From assembly GCA_018873245.2 (NCBI GenBank), contig JAEMBT020000001.1:4558001-4622000 (forward strand): 64,000 bases of DNA, in the 5' to 3' direction. Numbering within the stretch: the first letter of the stretch is position 1; each line of letters begins with the position of its first letter. Shown here piece by piece: positions 11,641 to 21,869 of the stretch. Source of the DNA: Archegozetes longisetosus (taxonomy: Eukaryota; Arthropoda; Arachnida; Sarcoptiformes; Trhypochthoniidae). The notes under the pieces were generated by a model that saw only the letters and a program-made list of their open reading frames with translations, was not told the origin of the DNA and ran no database searches. The position numbers were made by a program, and so were the translations under genes.

Positions 11641-12141
11641 TCACTTTACAATAAATTCGATGACTGCATCGATTAGTAAGGAATCTTTGAATTCTTACAT
11701 TTCTATAAACTTCATTTGCAACCCCAAACACATCTTGGGATGAAGACTAAAATCAAAGTCAGTTAAAAAATGAAATACAAAATGACTAATGCAAAACACT
11801 GATCAACTATAAGGCGTGTCATCTTTCACATAAAATTAATCATAAATGCACTGAAAGTATAACTCTAAATTGTAGAACATTTTTCACTGCTTCGTTTAAG
11901 TTTTGATCAATTGTACCTGCACGATAATTTACGTAAATGAAGCAAAGAGCCTAGTCCATATGTTACAAGTACTCGTAAATCAAAATTCCAAAATTCATAG
12001 GAGTTCACTTTATAATGATATGTATTATAATTCGAGTTAAAACAGTAAGTGTGAATCAGCATTATCTTTAAATGTTATATTAATTTGGACTATGTGTTAA
12101 TCATAATCTGACGAGAAGCGTTTGATCTTTACTTTTCAGGT
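11641..12141. other. Intergenic stretch
   Basis: AT-rich, with no open frame of note. Nothing recognised. Confidence 0.4.
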
Positions 12142-12145
12142 TATA

Positions 12146-12851
12146 GATGCACATTAGCTAAAATGTCTGAGCTTCTAACTCAGCAGCTCGAAACTCGCCT
12201 GATCTGAGCTGCGTTTGTTCTCAATAACCCTTGAGCTGCACTTCTGAGCTTATAAAAATTATCGAACTGTACAGATCTCAATTCGAATATGGATTTATTT
12301 TAAATATTATCAGATAAAAATGCGATGAATTATCAGATAATCTGTTTCTTTTTATGTAATAATATCTCTGGCATTCGAGAATATCTGTTCTCTCGGAACA
12401 CTTAATGCGGGTATACAGAGTATATCAAAAGCTAACCTTGAAATAGTTGGATATTTATTTTCATACATTTTGAGAATTTCAGAGTTTTGAAAACAAAGCG
12501 CAGCATAGCTCAGGCGAGTTTCGAGCTGCTGAGCTTGAAGCTCAAATTTTTTAGCAAATGTACATCATATTTATGACTCAGAAATATACCGAATTTTCTC
12601 TATTTAATGCTAATTGTAAATTGACACTATGTTTACATTCCAATCCTTTGATAAAACGAGATAGTTTCTGGAGCTTAAATTGCCATTCAGCCGAGCTGAG
12701 CTTAAACTCTAAATGTGAACCTTGGGCTTGAGCTGCGCTTCTGTTTTATATACTGAGCCTGAGACTCAAGCTTAAAGCTCACAAAAGTTCAAAATTGAGC
12801 TTGAAGCGCAGCTCAAAGCTAGCTTAAGTTCGAAACTAGCTTATGTGCATC
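12146..12851. mobile_element. Non-autonomous TIR element, apparently nested, rich in GAGCT/AGCTC words
   Basis: The left end GATGCACATTAGCT (12146) is mirrored by AGCTTATGTGCATC ending at 12851, with TATA on both outer sides (12142-12145 and 12852-12855), fitting a TA or TATA target duplication. A third, inverted end lies inside: 12490-12566 is the near-complement of 12146-12225 (both contain the complement pair for CAGCAGCTCGAAACTCGCCTGA) and is followed by ATAT. So either one element inserted in another, or the right portion (12567-12851) was added later. No coding capacity. The class (mariner-like or another TA-inserting family) is inference. Confidence 0.7.
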
Positions 12852-12855
12852 TATA

Positions 12856-13194
12856 TTTCAAGTTCATAGAAGTATGAATGCTTTTTATATTACATCCTAG
12901 TGATGCATTCTAAACAGCGTAGACTTTTCGTTACAGTTTTCAATATTTAATGTATTCTTATTAAACAAAATACGAAGTCTAAGAATGAAACTACACAAAT
13001 AGTTAAAAGCATTGATATGTTTGTTAAATTGGATCATAGTTTTAATATTTTCTTAGTATCAATGATTTCTTTGAAAACTTGATTGTTTTTTGAATTGTTT
13101 GATGTGCCAACGAGGGTACGTTTGATGTACTTTAAAAAATGACATCAGATGATATACATTTAAACATATTTATTGAGTTAACTTGATAGTTATT
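12856..13194. other. Spacer before the lipase 3' end
   Basis: AT-rich, 3' flank of the lipase gene. No feature recognised. Confidence 0.4.
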
Positions 13195-15293
13195 TTAACA
13201 TATCTTGGTAAACTCAACATTAGTGTCGCTTCTAATCGCAGCTTTTGGATCAGGTGAACAAAATTTGACCGTATTGCTACTGCGTTCACTAAATTTTGAA
13301 ACAAGGTAGTCATCAATATTAGGATAAATCAGAAAAGTTCGAGAATAGTTTACCTTTTATCCATAATAAACATCGGACTGACAGAAATACTTTCAACATA
13401 AGTGACTGCGCCTAATGACCCAAGGAGAATGTGATGCCATTTGAATGTTACTGATTTAATAACTCCGATATCGTCCTCGAGTGTAACCAAATAGGTCAAA
13501 GTATTTCCAAGTTTTAAAATCTCATCACTTTAAAATGCATGAAAATATTCAAAATCTATACATTTTTTATCATACTTCAGATAACATACTTAGTCGACAG
13601 TTCGATGAACTGAGAGCTTGAGTTACCATGAAGAGTGACAAAGACTGTTCCGTGTTGGTCAACATGATTCTCGGGAGGGGACAACTTGATTTTAACTTGA
13701 TATTCATATACTAAATAAAGTATAAAACTCAATTTTATAGACCGAATTCTAACAAAATATTTCTATACATACAAAAATAGGGCGGATCTCCAGTAGTTTT
13801 CAGATACATTCTGACGTATTTATTAGTTACTCTAAACTTTTTCCATTCTTCGACTCCGGGACCAAATTTGGCGCATTGGTCTCCATTATCTCCACATTCA
13901 GCGCATTGTCCTTTGAGGAAAGTATCATAATCTTTGCACTGATAGGCGGCTAGAACCTTGTTATGATTTATAGAAGCGATGAAATAGTCAATAGCTCTCT
14001 GATGATTACATGACGTCAATTGCTTGACACCTTCTATCGCACCATCAGTTATGAACTTGATGACTTGGTCTCTAGGGCATTTCGGCTGATAGTCACCACC
14101 ATTAGGATAGAAATCAATATGAGACACTTCTTGATCCATACCGAATGTGTGAGAATTTGAATGAATTGAGTCAACAAAGTCGGCATCAGTTGGATCTAAT
14201 CGACAGGCAGGGACTGTTTGTTCAAACTGATAAGCAAATTGTTAGTTTATGGGTAATTTGGATTAAAATTGACTGTTAACGAAATAAAGTTGACTTACGA
14301 AAGGACCAGCTGGATCTAAACCTGTAATACGGCCTAGTTTATCAAGTCTTTCACCAGCATAACCAGCAATATGTGAGCCTAAACTGTGACCAATTATGTG
14401 CACCGATCCGAAAGAGATATTATGCACGGCCTAGAGATGTTTCGAAAATTAAAGTTTGCAATTTCTGACAATATAGAATGAATGAATATTGCATTAGCCC
14501 AACAGAAGTTTGTATGGTTAAAAATCGCACTCATATTTACATCTACATTTGAACCAGTATTGCACATACTTCATAGGAACACGACTTTCTCACCAGACTA
14601 GAACCAGTTGAACAATCAGATGGAAGAACGAGATAAAAGACGGTTTTTGTGGTATTCACTTATCTCGTTCTTCCAGATAATCATTTTGAATGCAAACTAG
14701 TTAATACTAGTATTACATTGTCTTTACATACATTCAGATCCTTTATCAAATTTGCAGTCAAAGCTCCAACAACTCTTGTATTGACAGTCGCCTGACCATA
14801 TGGTGGTTGATTTCCAAGACTCCAGTCAATTATAATTACGTTGTATTTTCCTTTCTTAAGGTACTCATCCTTAATACGTCTCATCCATTGGCCAACAATC
14901 AAATCGTCAATAAATCCATGGACGATGAATATTGTATTCAATTTAGGATCAAAGGTAGAATTTTGAATACTTGTATGATTGTCATTATGTAGCAGTGTTT
15001 CATTTACAGGATTTGTTGGAGTGAAAAGTAAAAACCTAGTTCCAATTCTAGCAGGACTTTGAGGCAGAAGTATTACAGGTCTATGCAGCGGATCAAAAAA
15101 ATCAGTTCTGTAAAACTTCCCGATTCCTGGATATTCGACGGAATCCAAATCTGAATAAAAGATCAAACGGTTTTGAAATTTCAAATAGTTATACGAATAT
15201 CCTATAAACCTCATAATAAAATTTACCAGTGATGCTTTCTGCGTTAGTTAAAGCAAATAGAAACAAAACAGAGAGAAGCTCTCTGAGATCCAT
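13195..15293 (-). CDS. Secreted triacylglycerol/phospholipid lipase, pancreatic-lipase family, with C-terminal PLAT-like domain
   Basis: Seven exons, read by eye: 15227-15293, 14732-15150, 14299-14430, 13773-14226, 13590-13710, 13354-13527, 13195-13288. Phases all agree and give 486 residues. Exon 1 encodes a signal peptide ([18 protein letters not shown]). The catalytic triad is visible: Ser178 in [10 protein letters not shown], Asp201 in GLDPAGP and His281 in [17 protein letters not shown] and [14 protein letters not shown] are further family blocks, and cysteines flank the lid region. The last three exons form a beta-rich region ([13 protein letters not shown]... onward) in the place of the PLAT/C2-like domain of this family. 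The exon 4/5 junction is the least certain (it removes the Cys of PPYFC). It would hydrolyse lipid esters outside the cell. Introns are 62-76 bp except intron 2 (301 bp). Confidence 0.88.
14621..14675. repeat. Perfect 16-bp stem-loop in lipase intron 2
   Basis: TGGAAGAACGAGATAA (14621-14636) is exactly complementary to 14660-14675, with a 23-nt loop. It lies within the longest lipase intron. Confidence 0.85.
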
Positions 15294-16290
15294 GTCTTTT
15301 GAAACTGATCTTCTTGTGGAGATTTTCTACTATTGAAACTTGTTTTTGCAAAAGGAGGAATATGAAGATTATTTTGTGGGAATTTATACAGAGTTTAATG
15401 TTAAAGTACATCCGTGACTAGACTAATAATTATCACTATTTCGAAGTAAAATGTGAATAGTTATGATACTGTTATCTATTTTAGAATATTTAATTTAGTT
15501 TCTTAATATAATTTTAGAACAGAACATAGTTAAGATTGTCTATTACTTGCAAAGAGATATATACTGACCTTGAACTTTAATTGAGTTATTTTTAGAACAA
15601 AGTTCATGTGAATAACCTGATGCAGAGCTCGTCAGGATGATAACTTTCAATTAGTATCGTCCTTAACAGTGGTTTCTTGAAGTTAGCTGCAATAAATTTT
15701 ATCTTCTTTTTACTTGAGCTATACGACATTTTAATATTATCAATTTTATAGACCAGTTCGGCATTTAAGATTTAATTGTTTCGCATTCAATACTGTCACG
15801 TTTATTCTCAACGTGAGACAATTTTGTGGGATCGCTTTCAATCTCCACACACTGGAAAATAAATATTGAGTCTAAGACTCGATTAAATTCCAGTCAAAGG
15901 ATAACAATTTACAATATATGTATGTGTATTTAAAAACATTTATTGGTTTAGTTTCCTTCATCTATAGTTAAGAAAAATAGAATGACTTACTGTTTGACTA
16001 CTACTAGATCCGACGTTCTTGGTGTCCAGTAAATTGTGTTGGAACGCTTTTCAAATATAATTCAAGTTAATGCACAATAGAGTTTTTATTATCAAATATT
16101 TACTAATCTTCACAGAAACATACATATATTTAATAATACGTTTTCTTTAAAATTTTCTGATCAAGAGCATAACTTTACTACAGCAAAAGAAGGAATAATT
16201 GTTGGGTTATTTCAGTCGAGTTTATATACTCTCTCGCCAAAAGACTTCACAACTTGACCAAAAACAGTCCAAAGTATTCTCAGTCCGCAA
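15294..16290. other. Lipase upstream region, no supported gene
   Basis: AT-rich 5' flank of the lipase. I see no open frame or motif that I can name. Confidence 0.4.
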
Positions 16291-16296
16291 ACATTT

Positions 16297-16406
16297 GTTA
16301 CCTTGACCATCCAATGGTCAAAGCATATAAAATTTTCATTTGTTCATGTCTATCATTTCTGTTACCTTGACCATCCAATGGTCAAAGGATATAAAGTTTT
16401 CATTTG
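16297..16406. repeat. Two-copy 64-bp direct repeat containing a palindrome
   Basis: gttaccttgaccatccaatg at 16297 recurs at 16361 (period 64), with about 44 of 46 bases matching. Each copy contains the inverted repeat TTGACCAT-CCA-ATGGTCAA. Such paired dyads can be protein-binding sites, but nothing here shows that. Confidence 0.75.
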
Positions 16407-17170
16407 ATTAGTACATATTTATTAGACTAAAGGTTATTATAGTTAGATTTATGTGTTATAAACTCTCTGTTTGCCTAGCGCGGGCTATTTCCTTAACCTA
16501 ACTTAATCAACCTAACCCAACTAACTTAACTTAACTGTATTACGTTAAGGAGATAGAAAGTGTTCAACAGAAACCACATATCTCTTTAGTACCACTTAAA
16601 TTGCAAACACTTAGATTCGAAATTTCGATTATTAACTTCTAGACTTTTTTATTTCGCGGCCCACTTTCTATCGACCAAATAATTGAAGGATAGGGATAAT
16701 TGAAGAGACAGCAGAGTATTTGGTTGAATAGCTTCAATTTCCTCAAATTATAATAATAAATAAAATGATTTTCATCACGCTTTCTTTGTACATTTAAGAG
16801 AAGATTTAATAAAATACCGATTTCTCAAATCAATGTAAATATAAATACTTCATATTTTGAGGCGATTTCATACTCTTCAAAGTTCTTAGATGGATATAAC
16901 TCGTGGGCCGCGGTTCAACAATTTCTATTATTGATAGTTGATGAGTTTTTTCTTTAGAGATCTTCAATAGTGAAGTAAGATAACTTTATAGACAATATAT
17001 TACACATTATTATCAATAATTTTCAGATATTCAAACATTAGATTAGTGTGAATGAATTGTTTTTTATTATGAGCATTAAACAACACTAAATATTTAATCG
17101 ATAGTACTATACCAAGACTAAAACATTTATATTTACAATATTTTATTCTTTTTAACGAATCACAAAAGTT
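16407..17170. other. Intergenic stretch with CCTAA-like tract
   Basis: At 16490-16545 there is a short run of CCTAA / ACTTAA words that resembles degenerate TTAGG (arthropod telomeric) repeats, too degenerate to call. The remainder is the 3' flank of the ionotropic receptor. Confidence 0.4.
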
Positions 17171-19196
17171 CTATATGCATTTCATGTCGAATTTGTTCGC
17201 TAAACTAACGATTTTATAATTTGTTTCTCTATTTCTTCTATAAACTGTTCGCGTTTTCCTTGATGAGAATCTTTTCAAAGTATATTTTAATCTACAGTTA
17301 AGATTGACTTCTAACTTATTTGTCATCAATTCAATCAATAAAACTATAAAAGTGATCAAAACTGCATAAATATAAGCAAAAAACAGAGATAACGCATCTT
17401 CGAGTAGACCCATAGTACCTGAAATACTAGCACTTAATCGCATTGAATTGAAAACACATTGTCTCGATCTTTTTTTGGTTTTATTTGTAATCTCATTGAT
17501 CAATGCTCTCCGAATCTGGGCATTTATTGTTCCCATTTCTTTGAGACTAAGAATTCTGTAAATATATCAATTTAATCATTAACCTGAAAAATCCTATTTA
17601 ACCATAGTTATAAATCTTACATTTTATTGATCTTACAGATGATTTTCCTATCAAAATCTAATCTAAAAGCCAAAGCCAATTGTGAAGGGATGAATAGATT
17701 TCGAGATATATAAAGATTGAGCTCTGGACGCTTCACGCAATGGTGGATAACATTCAATTGCAGTGATAATGAGGTTCCGATATAAACCCTTTTCTTATCA
17801 ATTATAGAATTGACAAAATATTTGCTTTTTGCAACTTCTCTTTTAACCAATCCGCGAAGGCGATCCTTTTGCATTCTTTTCCACAGTAATCTTATGTTTG
17901 GTTCATTTTCATTCTGTACGAGTAAAGCATTTCAACAAATATTTCAAATTTTGATCAATTTTTGAGATTTAAAAACTATTTGGACATTCTAGTATTAAGA
18001 TTTCGAATTCGTATCAAAATAAGTATTCCATTAAAAAAACTTTATCCAAAAGATATATTTACGACTTAAGCCTAGGGATTAAGAGATTTTTTCAAAGCCC
18101 ACCTCCTTCTTAATTATTAAAAAAGCATAATCTCAAAGTCATTCGGAATTATGTGAAGTTTGAAATGCTTACTTACTTGAAATATACTTTCAAAAGCAGA
18201 TCCACTGCCAACAGTCGGAATCACATCTTTATTCCTGACCAAATCTTCGATAGAATCGATGAGATTTTCGGGTTGTTTAGTCACTAGATAAGCTCCAATT
18301 ACTTTATTAATTGAAAGCCAAAAGAATATAATACCATAAAAATAAATGATAAGAAGCAGTGTTCCCATATTTAAGGGCAGTTTACTTTTAACGGCTGCAA
18401 AAATTGATCATTTATTAGAACAGAAAAATAAAGTATAAGATAATTTATATATTGATGAAATAGAGTTATTGGAAAATCAACATTTACGTTTATATAGTAA
18501 TGCTCTCAAAACCATTCCGAAAGCTTTTACAAAACAGATTTTTCGAAGTAAAGAGATAAATAAAGCTACTAATAATGTTGATAAAAACAATAATAACCAA
18601 GTCAGTCCGTCTATATTGCTGATATGGGCCAAAATATCTTTATAATACTTTCTCCTCGATGGCGAGCTTAGAATTGCTGCATCATCGGTAAAGAGACTTT
18701 CTGAATATTCAACTATTTCCATTCTGTCGTATGTGATGATCGATGGACTCAAAATCATGTCTACCTCCTGCTGGTACAACAAACAGTTTATTCATTAGTA
18801 ATTTCTTTTGAAATTAGATACTTCAAGGTCCGTGTTTTACATACCTTATTCAGTATCATGCCATACATTCCAGTCCAGTTGCCGTTTTCGAAAACTCCCC
18901 ATTCGTTATCCTTAGGCTTTTGGATTGAATAACTTTTAGAGGAGAAAATTAATTCTCTTAAAGTTAACTCATTTTATGCAGACCATTTTCACGTAACACA
19001 CTTACCTAAAATTCAATTTAGAGCAAACAAATTCGAGAAAGTCACCAAAAATTCCTTCAGCTTTCAGTATCCCTTTATTCTTGTCTTGAATCAAGTTAAC
19101 CATTGGTTTGAGCTGTAAAATGAAGCTTAAAATATTGCTTTAAATTAAAGTATTTCTTAAATAACTTACATCTAGAGCGGCAACTTTCAGGTGCAT
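17171..19196 (-). CDS. Ionotropic receptor (divergent variant glutamate-receptor family)
   Basis: Seven exons: 19170-19196, 19006-19112, 18845-18932, 18488-18770, 18177-18394, 17621-17913, 17171-17555. All junctions keep phase and give 466 residues. The order is ligand-binding S1 (IFGDFLEFVCSKLNF; ENGNWTGMYGMI; VDMILSPSIITYDR with Arg90 in the place of the ligand-carboxylate Arg), then a membrane helix (about 130-151) and a pore/second helix region (about 180-206, ending GAYLVTKQPEN). Then come S2 (including DVIPTVGSGSAFESIF, and RLRGLVK onward) and the last helix (about 398-421), with a basic cytoplasmic tail. No amino-terminal domain is encoded: the first ATG sits just ahead of S1, as in many short ionotropic receptors. 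The role would be a cation channel in chemosensory or thermosensory neurons, inferred from family. The N-terminal exon of nine codons is the weakest part of the model. Confidence 0.85.
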
Positions 19197-19754
19197 TATT
19201 TCTCTGGCGATATAAGTTTGAAAAGTTTAAATACGAACCAAACCTTAGCTTACTTTGACGAAAACCAATACAATTAATCTTTTATTACGAACAACAAAAA
19301 GAAATACAATAAAGCACAAAACTTAAGGAAACTAAAACATAAATCTCTGACTGAATAAATCGGAAGCATTTGTGAATTAATTATGTTAATATAGAAAAAA
19401 AATCAAATAATAGTTCACATTTGACTTCAATTGTAGTGTTAAGAATAAAGCATTTAATGTAGTATTGAAATACATATTTAGGAACACTATTATTCGTTTA
19501 ACAGATCATTTGATTCATAAAACTAAGTCATAAATAGTATGCATAAATAGGCTATAAATTACAATTTGCGAAATAAGCGATAATGAGCCAAAATGTAAAA
19601 GTTAGCCTTTTGTTATATTTATTTGAATAATAGATGAAATAATCACTAGTAGATCTTAAATGATTAACTAAATAATGCATTTAAGCAAAAAACGGCAAAT
19701 TTATTTAATACGAAAAATTCAAAAGTAAAACAACAATACTTTTATAATAGTATT
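19197..19754. other. Ionotropic receptor upstream region
   Basis: AT-rich. No gene seen; a further 5' exon of the ionotropic receptor cannot be excluded. Confidence 0.35.
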
Positions 19755-20637
19755 CAACTTGCAAAACAAACTGCAGCTCCAACAAAGCTAACAATTATTG
19801 ATCATTTGATTGGTATAAAATTAAAGGCTTTTGGTATAATAATAGTCTTATTTCATCAATTCAAATACTAATGATCTGATTTATATGATCCTAAACGGGA
19901 TATCATTATCGTTGAATTTCACACTGAACTTGGAAATCGTTGAGAAATTATTTCTGCTGAATTATAATATCAGTAAAACTATACTAAAGAATAAGTTTCT
20001 GGAAGATATCAATGGTTTGTGTCCAAAATCTTTATAGCATTGTTATGGTTATAAATGATTCGCAATAACAGGATTTGATTCATATTTATATAGACTGCAT
20101 CTTTGATTTTGTCATTTAATTGTGTTTCATTTTATATATTCTATAGATAATTAAAGTATAAATCATTAGAATTAACACAAAGCAATCAAATATTATTAGG
20201 TGTTAGCTCACTTTTTGTATGATTTGTAGATTTCGTTATTCAAACAAGTGATGAGGTTCATAACTATTAAAGTTGTGACACTTGTTAGTGGAACAATGAA
20301 CACAAATGCAGATTAATATTGAAGTAAATTTATCAAACTTTGTTATTCATTTTCAATTTAGAGTTTAAATTACAATTAATTCTACTAAATTCTTTTACTT
20401 TCGGATAGATACCAAATACGAGATCAACATCAGAGAACATTTTATAAACCAACAAAGTGTCAAATGTTGAAGTTTTAATTTTTCGAATACTCTAGTAAGA
20501 GAAGATGTTTGTAGTATAATAATTATAATTTGAATTATCTGAAGTGTAGTGTTCACTTTAGGTTTTTTCCTGTAGTCAAAATTCATGAAACCATGAAAAA
20601 TGAGCAAAATATTGTGATAACCAAACATTAATTCCAA
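19755..20637 (-). pseudogene. Dead gustatory-receptor-like copy D
   Basis: The first 80 codons (20395-20637) are open and align with the N-terminus of copies A-C (LIFHGFMNFD against LVFHGLIDFD, then the first two helices and ISYLVS). At the other end, 19770-19925 matches the C-terminal coding text of the living copies (gcagctccaacaaagctaac). Between them the frame is shattered by deletions and stops, and the total length is about 180 bp short of a full copy. It is the most diverged member of the local set. Confidence 0.8.
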
Positions 20638-20769
20638 TTCATTAATATACCTCGGAACGAAAAATTCGGAAAAAGTAATTGTAAAGTTTTTAACAAAAAT
20701 TACAATATATTGACCTGAAAGTTATCACAAGAATGCATTTGATTCTAATTATTACGACTAAAATGAAAT

Positions 20770-21130
20770 GACCATTTAATTCGATCTCCCTTTGCAACGA
20801 TACACTTATCAATGCGTTGTTTCACACTTTTGTTCAACGACTCCTATAGTCTAACGTTAAATTGTTTCATATTTGGCTAATTTTCGCGACCCGTAATTGA
20901 ATGGTTTTTGTTCTTCTTTCTCAATAATATCCTTTATTATTCCCCATAAGTGTCGAATCGGGTTGGGGTCTGAAAAATTAATTCTCAAAATATGCCATGG
21001 GTTTCCTGATTTCTTTGTCTTAAGATATATTTTTCGGACTACGCATATGAATATTATTTTTCAAATTCCTCCATAAAAAGTCGGGGCTGGTCAAACAGAA
21101 TGACTGTAGTGGTATTGATAAAATAATTTT
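20770..21130 (-). pseudogene. Tc1-like transposase C-terminal remnant
   Basis: On the minus strand around 20930-20985 the sequence reads SDPNPIRHLWGIIKDIIEK, the 'SPDLNPIE.LW..lK' block that carries the last catalytic acid of Tc1/mariner transposases (here the Glu is replaced by Arg). The following text continues to GVVEQKCETT and YRCKGRSN, in the position of the family's C-terminal 'i..vi..kG..tkY', with several in-frame stops. A dead fragment; the N-terminal DNA-binding half is absent. Confidence 0.7.
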
Positions 21131-21869
21131 CGATAACACAATTACACTGTCTTACGGTTAACGACATGTTTGGTTAGTTTGATAAAACTTTGAATAATGT
21201 ATGCGAGTTTTAATGATTAAAATTTATTTGTCAATAAATAAGGCATATTCAAAACAAATCTTTACATTATATCTTTTGAGATTAAAAAGTTATTAAAGAT
21301 TTTCGGACGGAAATGATAAATTGACAGTTCCGTACTAACTATCCGTAATGTTATTATTAGTGGATTAATATGAATAGTGTTGAAAATTATTGGTCGATAT
21401 ATTTAGACGCATAGCTTTCTTTTGTGATGTACGCGTTTAGTTCTAACGCTCGCGTTAGATCAAATTTTGATACTCAAACTTGCGATCATGCCCGGGTACC
21501 AAGCATTTATCATGAGAACTTTATACGTAAAATGTTATTCAAAATGTTGTGTATTTTGTCGGACTAAATTGATTTAAGTTAAAAATGAGATTTGAATATT
21601 TCAGAAAATGCTTCTCTTAAAGGACAATTAGTTTATTCATGCATTAAAGCTTATTATATCAAAAATTTCGAAAATAAAATGAAGCAAAATTTAGATTTAT
21701 GTTTTACGCACTCGAGGCATATCCTTTTATTCATTTTTGTTGCTAAGTGCTTTCTGGCAAACCATAAACGAAAACTTGAAATTTTCTCAAGTTTATTTGA
21801 TTTGAAATTATGTGCTACGAGTTATATGTTCATATAAGTGAAGTTATATGACTTAAGTAGTCTCAACTC
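21131..21869. other. Intergenic stretch, no supported gene
   Basis: A modest open frame at about 21592-21837 has no ATG at its start and no recognisable domain, so I do not call it. Nothing else was recognised. Confidence 0.35.

Noticed and set aside
16490-16545. CCTAA-like words suggesting interstitial telomeric TTAGG repeats
   Set aside because: Too few and too degenerate to separate from AT-rich chance.
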